Positions 18,642 through 27,440 of a stretch of DNA of 36,971 nt are shown piece by piece; within the stretch, counting starts at the first letter, position 1; every line of letters begins with the position of its first letter. The translations under genes were made by a program, and so were the position numbers. This DNA is from an uncultured bacterium. Its GTDB lineage: Bacteria; Bacillota_I; Bacilli_A; Izemoplasmatales; Hujiaoplasmataceae. The stretch covers positions 1-36,971 of the forward strand of contig CAIMSF010000111.1 in assembly GCA_903844055.1 (NCBI GenBank), given 5' to 3'. The notes beneath the pieces were generated by a model. The model made no database searches. It saw nothing but the letters and a program-made list of their open reading frames with translations, and was not told the DNA's origin.

Positions 18642-19112
18642 ATGGAAACATTGACCTTCAGAGAAGTCACGAACCAGAATTTCAAACCCATCATCCAGCT
18701 GAGCGACACGCTCTCGGATGCCCAGAAGAAGTGCGTGGCATCCAACGTGAAGTCGCTGGCGCAAGCCTATCTGAACCTCGAGGACGCCTGGCCGCGCGCG
18801 GTCTATTTGGGCGAAGAGCCGATCGGGTTCATCATGCTGCACCTGCATCCCGACGACGACATCCCGGAAACGGATCGTCCGGCGCTCTACCTCTGGCGCT
18901 TCATGATCGCCGGACCCCATCAGGGCAAGGGGTATGGCAAGGCGGTCCTCGACATGCTGGTCGAGAAATGCCGCGCCGAGGGCAAGAAGACGCTCTATCT
19001 GTCGTGCGACACGGACGGACCGATGCCCTACCGTTTCTATGTGAAATATGGCTTCATCGATACGGGGAAGCGCGATGACGACGAACAGGTCCTGAAAATC
19101 GACGTCCGTTGA
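18642..19112 (+). CDS. GNAT family N-acetyltransferase (SpeG/PaiA/BltD-like)
   Basis: A 156-aa single-domain GNAT protein. LYLWRFMIAGPHQGKGYGKAVLDMLVEKC contains the acetyl-CoA loop (QGKGYG), and YLSCDTDGPMPYRFYVKYGFIDTG is the last strand-helix. The N-terminus TFREVTNQNFKPIIQLSDTLSDAQKKCVASNVKSLAQAYLN and the length resemble spermine/spermidine acetyltransferases of the BltD/SpeG type, so a polyamine is a possible but unproved acceptor. Start ATG follows GAAGGAGAATGC. It is probably co-transcribed with the GNAT gene before it, from which it is separated by 64 bases containing a small hairpin (18578-18596, no T-run). Confidence 0.87.
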   Translation: METLTFREVTNQNFKPIIQLSDTLSDAQKKCVASNVKSLAQAYLNLEDAWPRAVYLGEEPIGFIMLHLHPDDDIPETDRPALYLWRFMIAGPHQGKGYGKAVLDMLVEKCRAEGKKTLYLSCDTDGPMPYRFYVKYGFIDTGKRDDDEQVLKIDVR

Positions 19113-19140
19113 TCGAGTCGGACCGTCGAATCGGAAATGA

Positions 19141-19169
19141 AGTGGACGCTTATGCGTCGACTTTTTTTT
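19141..19169 (+). terminator. Rho-independent terminator of the GNAT pair
   Basis: AGTGGACGC / GCGTCGACT stem with one mismatch and a TTAT loop, followed by eight T residues. Confidence 0.8.
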
Positions 19170-19261
19170 GGGGCTTGTCGCCCGCGCCGATCCAACTCGA
19201 TGAATAAACTACATTCCAACGGGAATTTCACGATACCGTCTGCTTCCGCCCTGTCACTTTG

Positions 19262-19270
19262 TGATAAAAT
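19262..19270 (+). promoter_or_regulatory. possible extended -10 promoter of the ABC pair
   Basis: TGATAAAAT (19262-19270) fits an extended -10 (TGnTAAAAT), 33 bases before the preferred start codon. No -35 match is seen. Confidence 0.4.
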
Positions 19271-19303
19271 GTGGATATCCCCCAAGCGAAACAGGTGAAC
19301 GAC

Positions 19304-21628
19304 ATGCTGAAACTGGAAAGGGTATCCAAATATTATTTTACCGGCAATCAGGTCATCCAGGCGCTCCGCAGGATCAGCCTCGAATGCAAGGTCGGTGAAT
19401 TCATCGCGATCACCGGCGAGAGCGGCAGCGGAAAAAGCACCCTGCTCAACGTGATGAGCGGGTTGGACACCTATGAGGAAGGCATCGACTATTTCGACGG
19501 TCATGACATCTCGCATTACAGCCTCGAGGAATTGGAACATTATCGTAAGGATTACATCGGCTATGTCTTCCAGGAGTTCAACATCATCGAAAGCTACACG
19601 GTCTACCAGAACGTCGACCTCGCGCTCAAGATCCAGGGAGCCTCGAAGGCGGACCGGCACCGCCGCATCCTCGAATTGATCGACCGGGTCGGCCTGTCGC
19701 ATGTCGCGCATCAGAAGGCGAGCCGGTTGAGCGGCGGCGAGAAGCAGCGGACCGTGATTGCGCGCACCCTCGCCAAAGAGTATCAGATTCTCATGTGCGA
19801 CGAACCGACCGGCAACCTGAACGAATCCGCCGCCCGCGGCATCTTCGAGCTGCTCCGCACCCTCAGCAAGGATCGGCTCGTCGTCGTGGTTACGCACGAC
19901 ATCCGGCTTGCGGAAGAATATGCGACGCGGAAGATCCGCCTGTACGACGGGGACGTCGTCGAAGACGCGCTGCTTGGGAACGCGGGAAACGTGGATATCG
20001 ACGAAGTGGCGCCTTCCCGTTCGACGAGTTTCTTCAAAGGAACCGCGTCGGTCGGACTGCAAAACGTGGTATCCGCTCCCAAGCGGACGCTGTTCACGTT
20101 TTTGACGCTGTTCTTCTTGATGATGACGGTGCTGTTCGTATATGGCGCCGGGATCGTCGAAAAGAATCGCGAAGTCGCGACCGAAAACCCCTATTTCACG
20201 AATGCGACGCCGACCAGGATCATCGTGACGAAAAACGACGCCTCCGCCTTCTCCGCGGCGGAACTGGAGCTGCTCCGTGCCATTCCCGAGGTCCGCACGG
20301 TGATCGAGAACGACCTCGTGTTCGACTCCGTGTTCACCACGAACATCTTCGACGAAGAGAACCTGGTGAATGAGTTTTACGACTTCAAGCCGCTCCCTTC
20401 GGAGGCCCTGGATGCGTCCGTCCTGGTCGCCGGCCGGCTCCCCGAGAACGCCTTCGAAGTCGTCGTCGGCGAGGATGGACCCTTCGCCCTCGGCGACGAG
20501 TTGCCGGTGGCCAACAAGTACCTTCTCATGCCGCTGCCAACGCTCGGAACCGATCAATTCACATTCACCGTCGTCGGTCTGATCGCCGCGGCGGCGACCT
20601 CGGCAGACGGGCTGCACGACTTGTACCTGTCCGCCGCGGGACTTGCGCGGATTGCCCCTTCGAGCATCTTCGAGCGCTCCGAAACCACCTTTGAAATCTC
20701 CGGAACGGCTCGCTTCGACATGGCCGAAGACGCCTGGGTCACGCCGGTAATCGATCCGGACGTGGATTCCTATATCCGTTCCTACGCGGTCAATTTCCCG
20801 ATATGGATCGAACTCGACGCCACGCTGGCGTTGGGCGAGGTGCTCACGTTCGACATGATGTTCTTCGATGTCTGCCGCGACTTCGGATACAAACGCGAAA
20901 TCGGGGATGATTTGGACGCGGGGCTTTGCGACGCGGACGCCTTCCTGCAAACCCATGCGATCTCCCTGCGTGCGAACACTCCGTATCAAGACGGGAACGC
21001 CGAGGTCCCGATCACGATGCGGTCCGCCCCCGCGACCGATGACGACCAGTCGCAGAAAATCTACATGAGCGAAGCGACCTATCTCGCGTTCTTCGGTGAA
21101 TCCGCCTTCCAAGTGGCGGTCATCGTCCCCGGCGCGTTTGAAGGCGTGAAGGTCATGGAGCGCATTGCCGATCTCGGCTTCGAGGCGATGTATCCGGCGG
21201 AGATCCTCGATCCCGCGCAGGCGCTCGAGGTGCTGATTCGCAACATCCTGGTGACCGTCCTCATCGCGGTCATCCTCTTCGTGTTGTTCTTCGTCTGTTA
21301 CTTCGTACTCCACAACCTCGTCTTCAGCAAGTTGAAGGATTATCTGATCATGCGATCCATCGGTGCCTCGAAACCAGGAATCAAGCGCGTCCTTCGCACC
21401 GAGATCGACGGGATCTCCCTGCTTGGCGCGGCCTGCGTCGCCGGGCTCCTGCTTTGGCTCGAAACGCAATCGGTCGACGTCCGGCGCGTCTTCGGGTATT
21501 TGCGCTGGTACGATTATCTGATCGTCGCGTCGGTCATCGCGGTCGCGACCGAATGGATGATCGGCAGACTGGCGCGCCGAATCTTCAAGGCGAACGTCAT
21601 CGCCGCGCTGAAGGGGGCGGAACGATGA
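19304..21628 (+). CDS. ABC transporter, ATPase fused to MacB/FtsX-like permease (first of pair)
   Basis: A 774-aa protein. The N-terminal ATPase has Walker A GESGSGKST (38-46), Q-loop YVFQE, signature LSGGEKQ (142-148), Walker B ILMCDEP and the H-loop VVVVTHD. After a short linker come TM1 (about 268-288, LFTFLTLFFLMMTVLFVYGAGI), a large outside domain (about 290-635) and three C-terminal TMs (about 645-675, 700-720, 735-750), the type VII mechanotransmission layout. Such proteins work as dimers in lipoprotein, toxin or peptide handling rather than simple uptake. ATG 19304 is chosen because AGGTGA precedes it; a GTG at 19271 is a weaker option. Its stop overlaps the next ABC gene by four bases, so a heterodimer is likely. 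Confidence 0.88.
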   Translation: MLKLERVSKYYFTGNQVIQALRRISLECKVGEFIAITGESGSGKSTLLNVMSGLDTYEEGIDYFDGHDISHYSLEELEHYRKDYIGYVFQEFNIIESYTVYQNVDLALKIQGASKADRHRRILELIDRVGLSHVAHQKASRLSGGEKQRTVIARTLAKEYQILMCDEPTGNLNESAARGIFELLRTLSKDRLVVVVTHDIRLAEEYATRKIRLYDGDVVEDALLGNAGNVDIDEVAPSRSTSFFKGTASVGLQNVVSAPKRTLFTFLTLFFLMMTVLFVYGAGIVEKNREVATENPYFTNATPTRIIVTKNDASAFSAAELELLRAIPEVRTVIENDLVFDSVFTTNIFDEENLVNEFYDFKPLPSEALDASVLVAGRLPENAFEVVVGEDGPFALGDELPVANKYLLMPLPTLGTDQFTFTVVGLIAAAATSADGLHDLYLSAAGLARIAPSSIFERSETTFEISGTARFDMAEDAWVTPVIDPDVDSYIRSYAVNFPIWIELDATLALGEVLTFDMMFFDVCRDFGYKREIGDDLDAGLCDADAFLQTHAISLRANTPYQDGNAEVPITMRSAPATDDDQSQKIYMSEATYLAFFGESAFQVAVIVPGAFEGVKVMERIADLGFEAMYPAEILDPAQALEVLIRNILVTVLIAVILFVLFFVCYFVLHNLVFSKLKDYLIMRSIGASKPGIKRVLRTEIDGISLLGAACVAGLLLWLETQSVDVRRVFGYLRWYDYLIVASVIAVATEWMIGRLARRIFKANVIAALKGAER

Positions 21629-24051
21629 TCCGGCTCAGTCATGTGAAGAAAACCTACCGCAAGCACGGCAACGATCGGATCGTCGTCGCCAACGACGTCT
21701 CCCTCTCGTTCGGGGACACCGGCCTGGTGTTCATCCTGGGTCCGAGCGGCAGCGGAAAGACGACCTTGCTCAACATCATCAGCGGCATGGACCGGTTCGA
21801 CTCCGGCTCCCTGATGATCGACGATGCCGTCCTCGCAACCTACAGCCAGCGTCGTTGGGATGCGATCCGCCGCCATAAGATCGGTTACGTCCATCAAAAC
21901 TACCATCTCCTCAAGGAGCGCACCGTCCTTTCCAACATCGAGCCGGTTCTGCGGATGCAGGGGATCGACGATCCGGCCGCGTTGACCACACGCGTCGATC
22001 GGCTGTTGGCGGGCGTCGGACTGGCCGCCTATTCCGACCGGCTCGTCAAGCAGCTTTCCGGCGGCCAGCAGCAGCGCGTCGCTTTCGCCCGCGCGCTTGC
22101 GAATGATCCGGAGGTCATCCTCGCCGATGAACCGACCGGCAACCTGGACCGCAAGACGACGATCGAACTGATGAATCTGATCGGCGAAATCGCCAAGACC
22201 CGACTCGTCATCATGGTGACGCACGACCAGATGCTGGCCTGGCATTATGCCGATCGGATCATCGAAATCGACAACGGCGTCATCGTCAGGGACGAACCGA
22301 ACGTGAAGACGGCGATGCTCGAATATGCCCAGGAACATGTGATCCATCTTGGCGACTTCGTCAAGACGGAAGCAACGTCGGATGGCCTGCGGGTTCGCCG
22401 ATATACGGAAGGAGCGGATGCGGAGCCGCTTGACGTCGACATGATCGAACGCAACCGGACGCTGTATCTGAACATCCGCTCACGGTCCGTCAGAAGGACC
22501 AGAAGCATCGGCGAAGACAGCGAGATCGTCATCCGCGAAGGGACAAGGACGGATGACGGGACGGAACGGCCGCTTCATCTTGAGAACATCCTGACGCCCG
22601 TGCTTGGAAAACGCAGGCGAAACGTGTTCGCATGGAAGGACGTCTTCCGCTACGCCGCCGCGAGGCTTTCCGCCGTCCGCACCGGCGGTGTCCTCCTGCT
22701 GTTGGCGTTGATGACGGTCGGCATGATCGTCGCCGTCTCCGTCGGTCTGGTAGGGGAAATCTACCGCGTCGAAGAGCCCTACAGCGAAATCGATCCGCAC
22801 TATGTCTCGGTCAAGCTGGACCGCACCACCTACGCCGCCGCGAAGGTGCTTGAGACGGTGGCGGGCGTCGATCAGCTGGTGTTGTTCAACCGTCCCGTCG
22901 CCTTCCGCATCGAAACCGCCCCCTACTATCAGGTGCGTTCAAGCTTCCGGCTCACCGCGATGCCGATCGACATCCGGTTCCTCGATCCGGCCTCGCTCGT
23001 CTACGGCACGCTGCCGACCGGGTACGGCGTCGTCGTCGACCGAAGCGTCGCCGACGCGATCATCCGCGACAACCGCCGTCGCGGCATCGACGACTACGAC
23101 GATGTGCTCGGGTGCGGGTTCAAACTGCAGACGAGCGGCATCGATACCGACGTGGCGGCGGATCGTTCGCTCTTCTTTCCGATCACCGGCATCGCCGATG
23201 CGAATTCGCGGAGCGTCTGGATGAAGGAAGAACTCATCTACAGCCTGGTCGCCCCGGTCTTGGTCGATTATCGGATCCTCGGCGATGCGTTTTCCATCGT
23301 GTCCGGCGAATTGCCGGACGGGGATTCCTTCCTGATGCTCAACGACCATCACCCAACCGTCCTGGACGGCGGCATCCCCTACGGCATCGGCATCGACTAC
23401 GGCAGTTTTTCGATCTCGGGAATCTATCAGTGCGTCGTCGGCGGGGTCGTCTACGACTACGGGAAGATCGCCGTCACTTCGGTCGACTACATCAAATCGC
23501 GCATGTTCGCCTATGTCTACGGAACCATCCTCGACATCCGGCTTTACGTCTACGCGACCGATGTCGAAACGGCGCTCTCGGCGTTGGCGGAAGCGGGGTA
23601 CGACGCCGAGGCCGTCGTCTTCGACCCGGTCGCCGCGCAACGCCTCAAACTACAGGAAAACCGCAATTTCTACCTTCTCGGGATCGGCGGCATCCTGATG
23701 TCGGCCTTCTGCATCCTCTTGATCATGCGGTCGAGTCTGATCGCGCGGTTGTACGAGATCGGGGTCTACCGGAGCATCGGCGTATCCCGCCGCGAAATCC
23801 GCCGGATCTTCATGACCGAAATCGTCTTCACGACGACGCTGTCGAGCCTGGTCGGATTCCTGGCGGCGTGGCTGCTTCTGGAATACGCGAGGACCTCGCT
23901 GTCGCAGGTGTCGCTCACGCACTTCACCGGATGGTCGATCGTCCTCGGCGTCCTCGGACTGTATGCGGTCAACCTCGTCTTCGGGATGATCCCGATCCAG
24001 ATCCTGCTCTGGAAGACGCCGTCCAACATCATGAAACAAAGCGACATCTAA
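21625..24051 (+). CDS. ABC transporter, ATPase fused to MacB/FtsX-like permease (second of pair)
   Basis: An 808-aa protein with the same layout as its upstream partner: Walker [10 protein letters not shown] (39-47), signature LSGGQQQ (144-150), Walker B VILADEP, and H-loop VIMVTHD. An extra hydrophilic stretch of about 125 residues (about 228-350; acidic then Arg-rich, [16 protein letters not shown]) separates the ATPase from TM1 (about 355-377, [23 protein letters not shown]). The outside domain spans about 380-675. Three TMs then follow, with the conserved FtsX-type [32 protein letters not shown] segment between the first two. The ATG overlaps the preceding TGA (ATGA). Coupled translation and different outside domains suggest a heterodimeric exporter or a lipid/envelope machine. 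No membrane-fusion protein or two-component system is adjacent. Confidence 0.88.
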   Translation: MIRLSHVKKTYRKHGNDRIVVANDVSLSFGDTGLVFILGPSGSGKTTLLNIISGMDRFDSGSLMIDDAVLATYSQRRWDAIRRHKIGYVHQNYHLLKERTVLSNIEPVLRMQGIDDPAALTTRVDRLLAGVGLAAYSDRLVKQLSGGQQQRVAFARALANDPEVILADEPTGNLDRKTTIELMNLIGEIAKTRLVIMVTHDQMLAWHYADRIIEIDNGVIVRDEPNVKTAMLEYAQEHVIHLGDFVKTEATSDGLRVRRYTEGADAEPLDVDMIERNRTLYLNIRSRSVRRTRSIGEDSEIVIREGTRTDDGTERPLHLENILTPVLGKRRRNVFAWKDVFRYAAARLSAVRTGGVLLLLALMTVGMIVAVSVGLVGEIYRVEEPYSEIDPHYVSVKLDRTTYAAAKVLETVAGVDQLVLFNRPVAFRIETAPYYQVRSSFRLTAMPIDIRFLDPASLVYGTLPTGYGVVVDRSVADAIIRDNRRRGIDDYDDVLGCGFKLQTSGIDTDVAADRSLFFPITGIADANSRSVWMKEELIYSLVAPVLVDYRILGDAFSIVSGELPDGDSFLMLNDHHPTVLDGGIPYGIGIDYGSFSISGIYQCVVGGVVYDYGKIAVTSVDYIKSRMFAYVYGTILDIRLYVYATDVETALSALAEAGYDAEAVVFDPVAAQRLKLQENRNFYLLGIGGILMSAFCILLIMRSSLIARLYEIGVYRSIGVSRREIRRIFMTEIVFTTTLSSLVGFLAAWLLLEYARTSLSQVSLTHFTGWSIVLGVLGLYAVNLVFGMIPIQILLWKTPSNIMKQSDI

Positions 24052-24118
24052 TAGACCGATCGGCGATTCGCCGTGATCATCTCATATTCCATGCCAATCT
24101 TTGACCCGAAGGAGCCCG

Positions 24119-24703
24119 ATGACCATGTACGAAGAAATCCGCAACTACGTTCCGTCGAACGAGCAGGAAGCGACCGACAAGCGTGCGATCCTCGCTTTCC
24201 TCGAGCGGAATCCCGACGCGCTTTTGCGCACCAACGAGGTCGCCCATCTGACCGCCTCGGCGATCGTCGTCGACCCGTCGATGACGAAGGTCCTGTTCGC
24301 CTTCCACAACATCTATCAGTCGTGGTCCTGGGTCGGCGGACATAGCGACGGCGATCCCGACTTCCTCGCCGTCGCCCTGCGCGAAGCGAAGGAAGAGACC
24401 GGCGTCCGAAACATCCATCCCTACTCTGGCGACGCGTTCATGCTCGACGTCATCTATGTCCACCATCACATGAAACGCGGGAAGTTCGTCGGCGACCATC
24501 TCCATCTGAACGTCACCTACCTGCTCGTCGCGGACGATACCGACCTGCTTGAGGTCAAGCCTGACGAGAACTCCGGCGTCCGCTGGTTTGCGATCGATAC
24601 GGTCCTCGACCATGTCGCCGAGGAACGGATGAAGACCGTCTACGAAAAGGCGTTTGCGAAGATCCGCGGTATCATGGCCGGTCGTGATTGGCGGAATCCA
24701 TGA
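24119..24703 (+). CDS. Nudix hydrolase
   Basis: A 194-aa hydrolase of the Nudix fold, splitting nucleoside diphosphates linked to another group; the substrate is not known. The catalytic helix is GGHSDGDPDFLAVALREAKEETGV with REAKEETG at residues 88-95, carrying the metal-binding glutamates. The first E of the classical GX5EX7REUXEEXGU box is replaced by P (GDPD), as in a common Bacilli subgroup. The N-terminal 40 residues are helical. Two in-frame ATGs (24119 and 24125) lie four and ten bases after AAGGAG; 24119 is listed, but 24125 is equally possible. It follows the ABC pair after 67 bases, and the SemiSWEET gene starts two bases after its stop. Confidence 0.87.
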   Translation: MTMYEEIRNYVPSNEQEATDKRAILAFLERNPDALLRTNEVAHLTASAIVVDPSMTKVLFAFHNIYQSWSWVGGHSDGDPDFLAVALREAKEETGVRNIHPYSGDAFMLDVIYVHHHMKRGKFVGDHLHLNVTYLLVADDTDLLEVKPDENSGVRWFAIDTVLDHVAEERMKTVYEKAFAKIRGIMAGRDWRNP

Positions 24704-24704
24704 C

Positions 24705-24977
24705 ATGGGCGACTACATCGGCTACGTTGCGGCGGTCCTGACGACGGTCTCGTTCGTTCCGCAGGCATTCAAGACGATCAGGACCAAGGATGTGTCGGGC
24801 ATCTCGCTTTCGATGTATCTGATCTTCACCGTCGGCGTCCTGCTCTGGTTCGCCTACGGGGTATCGCTTGGCAATCCGGCGATCTACCTTGCCAACGGCG
24901 TGACCGCCGTCTTCAGCTCCATCATCCTCATCACGAAGGTCAGGCGCGCGGTCGGCGAGAAGCAACGCCATCCATAA
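24705..24977 (+). CDS. SemiSWEET-type sugar transporter (PQ-loop)
   Basis: A 90-aa protein with three TM helices (about 3-23, 36-57, 63-84), the size of a bacterial SemiSWEET half-transporter, which works as a dimer to let sugars cross the membrane. The PQ-loop motif is in TM1 (TVSFVPQAFKTIRTKDVSGIS), and TM2 ends in LLWFAYGVSLGNPAIYLANGVT, with the conserved W and N residues of the sugar pocket. The start ATG at 24705 lies one base after the TGA stop of the Nudix gene, and GGCGGAAT upstream is only a weak RBS. Translation is therefore probably coupled to the Nudix gene. Confidence 0.85.
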   Translation: MGDYIGYVAAVLTTVSFVPQAFKTIRTKDVSGISLSMYLIFTVGVLLWFAYGVSLGNPAIYLANGVTAVFSSIILITKVRRAVGEKQRHP

Positions 24978-24999
24978 GCCCGTCGAGCGGGCTTGGCTT
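24976..24999 (+). terminator. weak terminator-like hairpin after SemiSWEET
   Basis: AAGCCCG / CGGGCTT stem with a 5-base loop, overlapping the stop codon. It is followed by GGCTTTC, so the T-run is poor. Confidence 0.45.
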
Positions 25000-25026
25000 T
25001 CAAAATCATGCCGGTCATGGTATGAT
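24998..25026 (+). promoter_or_regulatory. possible promoter of the acyltransferase gene
   Basis: Extended -10 TGGTATGAT (25018-25026) with a poor -35 (TTTCAA, 24998-25003) at 17 bases. Confidence 0.45.
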
Positions 25027-25088
25027 GTTTCAGAGACGATCGAGGCGAATCGGGTTTCCCGGCGATTCGACGGAGAGGAGGCGTTGCG

Positions 25089-26291
25089 ATGAAACGGGAG
25101 CGAAACCTGAGCATGCCGAACGGCTTCCTGTATTGGCTGTCGTATCTTCCGATCAAATGGCTGTCCCGGCGTCATCGCCGCATCGTCGTCCACGACCATC
25201 TGACCGAGCCGCTCGAAGGTCCGGTCGTGATCCTCGCGAACCATCTTTCGTACTGGGATTGGGCCTATCTGCCGCAGGCGTTCCCGAAGCACCGCCTCAC
25301 CCTGATCGCCAACCGCTACTATTTCCGCCATCCGGCCATCAGATTCCTGCTTCGGCGCCTCAAGGCGATTCCCAAATCGATGCTCTATCCCGACGTCGAG
25401 GCGATCCGGAAAACCTTCCAGGCCGTACGGGACCGACGGTACATCCTGATGTTTCCGGAAGCCCGCCTCGCGACCGACGGCACGAGTCAGACGGTGACGG
25501 CCGGCACCGGGGCGTTCTTGAAAAAGCTGAATGTGCCGCTCGTTTTCGTAGAGATTTCCGGAGCGTCGCTCGCGAGTCCGAAATGGGCGAAGCATCCGCG
25601 CACGGGACTGGTCGAGATCGACGTGAAGAAGCGCGTCGATCCGGACGCGTTCGCTCCGATGTCGGCTTCCGAACTCGACGCCTTCGTCACCGCGAACATC
25701 CGCCACGACGAGTTCGAATACGCCGCCCGCACCAAAAACGTCTACCGTTCGCCCGATCTGACGGCCGGCCTCGACGGGATTCTCTACGTTTGCCCCGCTT
25801 GCGGAGCGGAGTTCACCCTCGAAGCGGGAAAGAACCACATCCGCTGCCGCGCCTGCGGACATGATGCCGAACTGCGCGACGACATGACGTTCTCTTCTTC
25901 GTTGCCAGGGATTCGGACGATCCGCGATTGGAATCTGCGCCAGCACGCGCACGAACAGACGCGGTATGAACAAGGCGGATTCGACTTTTCGATGGATGTC
26001 GACGTGCATCGGATGGACATGATGAATCCGAAGAAGGATACCTATGGGGAGGGCGTCGTGAGCGTTTCGAAGGAAGGCATCTTCTTTGACGGCGAGATCG
26101 CCGGAAAGCGCGAACGGTTCGGGTTGTCGAAAGACCAGCTGGAAGGCATCCCGTTCCGCTGCGACGACGAGTTCGAGTTCTATCACCATGGATCGCTCCA
26201 TTTCTTCCATCCGAAGGGAAACAAACACGTCTGCGCCAAGGTCGCGATTGCCTGCGACGTCATCCGCGCGAACCGCACGCCGCAACGTTGA
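25089..26291 (+). CDS. PlsC-like 1-acyl-glycerol-3-phosphate acyltransferase with zinc ribbon
   Basis: A 400-aa protein. Residues about 20-215 form a PlsC/LPLAT acyltransferase: the HX4D motif as NHLSYWD (H52, D57), LIANRYYFRHP, and FPEAR (122-126) in the place of the usual FPEGT. Residues about 232-260 form a four-cysteine zinc ribbon (C235, C238, C253, C256; CPACG...CRACG). The rest (about 265-400) is an unrecognised domain with beta strands (GVVSVSKEGIFFDGEIAGKRERFGLS) and aromatic/His-rich EFYHHGSLHFFHPKGNKH. The plain enzyme is about 200-250 aa, so about 170 residues are extra. Start ATG follows GAGAGGAGGCGTTGCG. The enzyme would act at the membrane inner face in phospholipid synthesis, possibly regulated by the added domain. 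The gene stands alone. Confidence 0.83.
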   Translation: MKRERNLSMPNGFLYWLSYLPIKWLSRRHRRIVVHDHLTEPLEGPVVILANHLSYWDWAYLPQAFPKHRLTLIANRYYFRHPAIRFLLRRLKAIPKSMLYPDVEAIRKTFQAVRDRRYILMFPEARLATDGTSQTVTAGTGAFLKKLNVPLVFVEISGASLASPKWAKHPRTGLVEIDVKKRVDPDAFAPMSASELDAFVTANIRHDEFEYAARTKNVYRSPDLTAGLDGILYVCPACGAEFTLEAGKNHIRCRACGHDAELRDDMTFSSSLPGIRTIRDWNLRQHAHEQTRYEQGGFDFSMDVDVHRMDMMNPKKDTYGEGVVSVSKEGIFFDGEIAGKRERFGLSKDQLEGIPFRCDDEFEFYHHGSLHFFHPKGNKHVCAKVAIACDVIRANRTPQR

Positions 26292-26342
26292 ATGAAATCG
26301 TGCATGCCTCCGTCATCGCATCGATGGCGAGGGAAAAAATCC

Positions 26343-26373
26343 GGACAGGACCTCCATCGTCTTGTCCTTTTTC
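26343..26373 (+). terminator. Rho-independent terminator of the acyltransferase gene
   Basis: GGACAGGA / TCTTGTCC imperfect stem with a 9-base loop, followed by TTTTTCTT. Confidence 0.65.
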
Positions 26374-26417
26374 TTATATGCGGATGTGAAAGTCGGATGG
26401 GATTTTGCTAAACCTTC

Positions 26418-26446
26418 TTGACAGCGCTTTCTTCTTGTTGTAGGAT
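26418..26446 (+). promoter_or_regulatory. sigma-A promoter of the ribosyl-salvage operon
   Basis: Perfect -35 TTGACA (26418-26423), a 17-base spacer and -10 TAGGAT (26441-26446). The transcription start would fall in or beside the operator at 26451-26470. Confidence 0.8.
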
Positions 26447-26450
26447 AATG

Positions 26451-26481
26451 TTAGTAAAACGTTTTACTAAATCGATTTACT
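26451..26481. promoter_or_regulatory. LacI-family operator(s) over the transcription start
   Basis: TTAGTAAAACGTTTTACTAA (26451-26470) is a perfect 20-bp palindrome with the central CG typical of LacI/GalR operators. A second, shorter palindrome, TAAATCGATTTA (26468-26479), also with central CG, overlaps its right edge; the two centres are 13 bases apart. Both sit just after the -10, so binding of a repressor would block initiation. The obvious candidate is the LacI-type protein encoded as the second gene of the operon. Confidence 0.8.
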
Positions 26482-26510
26482 ATGAATTATATGTGATTGG
26501 GGAATTCCAT

Positions 26511-27440
26511 ATGAGAAAAATCGTGGTCGTCGGCAGTTTGAACATGGATATGGTATTTCGGATTCCGGCCGTCCCCAAGCGGGGGGAGACGGTGATGGGA
26601 AACGGATTTTTCATGAACGCCGGCGGCAAAGGCGCCAATCAAGCCGTCGCATGCGCCCGTCAAGGGGCCATCGTACGCATGGTCGGCAGCGTCGGATCGG
26701 ACGTGTTCGGCGATGAACTCGTCGCCGAACTCAAACAGTCCGGCGTCAGCGTCGACCACCTGCGACGCATCCCCGGGACGCCGACGGGAACCGCGCTCAT
26801 TCTGATCACGGGAAACGACAACCGGATCGTCGTCGCCGCCGGAGCTAACGGGGAAACGTCGTGCGGACAGATCGATCTGGCGCTCGCCGATGCCAATCCC
26901 GACGACGTTTATCTCACACAAATGGAAATTCCTTACGAAACGATGAAATACGGCCTCGCCGCAGCGAAGGCGAAAGGGATGTACACGATCCTGAATCCCG
27001 CTCCCGCGCGGCACCTGGACGGCGACGTGCTGAACCATGTCGATCTGATCATCCCGAACGAAACGGAGGCCGAGCACATCACCGGAATCCCGATCGGCAA
27101 TCCGCGATTCGCAAAAGAATGCATCACCCGGCTGATCGGCGAAGGCGTCCGCGAAGTCATCATCACGCTCGGTCCCGACGGGTGCGCCTACGGGAATCGA
27201 ACGGCCGTCCGGTTCGTTCCCGCATACCCTGTGAAAGTCGTCGATACGACGGCTGCCGGCGACACATTCGTGGGATCGATCGCCGTTGCGATCGCTTCCG
27301 GGGCAAGCGTCCAAGACGCGCTGCCGCTTGCCAACGCCGCCGCCGCACTCACGATCTCGCGTCTCGGAGCGCAATGTTCGATTCCCGACACTCCGGAAAT
27401 CGAAGCGTTCCTGCATCGGATGGAGGAGATCGGGCGATGA
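26511..27440 (+). CDS. rbsK: ribokinase
   Basis: Phosphorylates ribose to ribose-5-phosphate with ATP in the cytoplasm. The 309-aa product is a PfkB-family kinase: the first signature is GGKGANQAVACARQGA (residues 38-53), the substrate region is VGSLNMDMVFRIP near the N-terminus, and the second signature is DTTAAGDTFVGS (245-256) with catalytic base D251 (AAGD in place of the usual GAGD). NPAPAR and IPNETEAE are typical of RbsK rather than fructokinase. The start is the ATG at 26511 (TTGGGGAATTCC upstream, a weak RBS). The upstream in-frame codons overlap the operator and are rejected. It is first in the operon, and its stop overlaps the regulator gene (ATGA). A related nucleoside or deoxyribose kinase cannot be excluded. 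Confidence 0.9.
   Translation: MRKIVVVGSLNMDMVFRIPAVPKRGETVMGNGFFMNAGGKGANQAVACARQGAIVRMVGSVGSDVFGDELVAELKQSGVSVDHLRRIPGTPTGTALILITGNDNRIVVAAGANGETSCGQIDLALADANPDDVYLTQMEIPYETMKYGLAAAKAKGMYTILNPAPARHLDGDVLNHVDLIIPNETEAEHITGIPIGNPRFAKECITRLIGEGVREVIITLGPDGCAYGNRTAVRFVPAYPVKVVDTTAAGDTFVGSIAVAIASGASVQDALPLANAAAALTISRLGAQCSIPDTPEIEAFLHRMEEIGR

Noticed and set aside
19037-21469. Minus-strand open frame of 810 codons opposite the first ABC gene
   Set aside because: Mirror of a well-supported ABC transporter gene; the translation is low-complexity and has no motifs.
26418-26510. Longer ribokinase N-terminus starting at 26418
   Set aside because: It would begin in the promoter -35 and run through the operator; the ATG at 26511 matches the family start.
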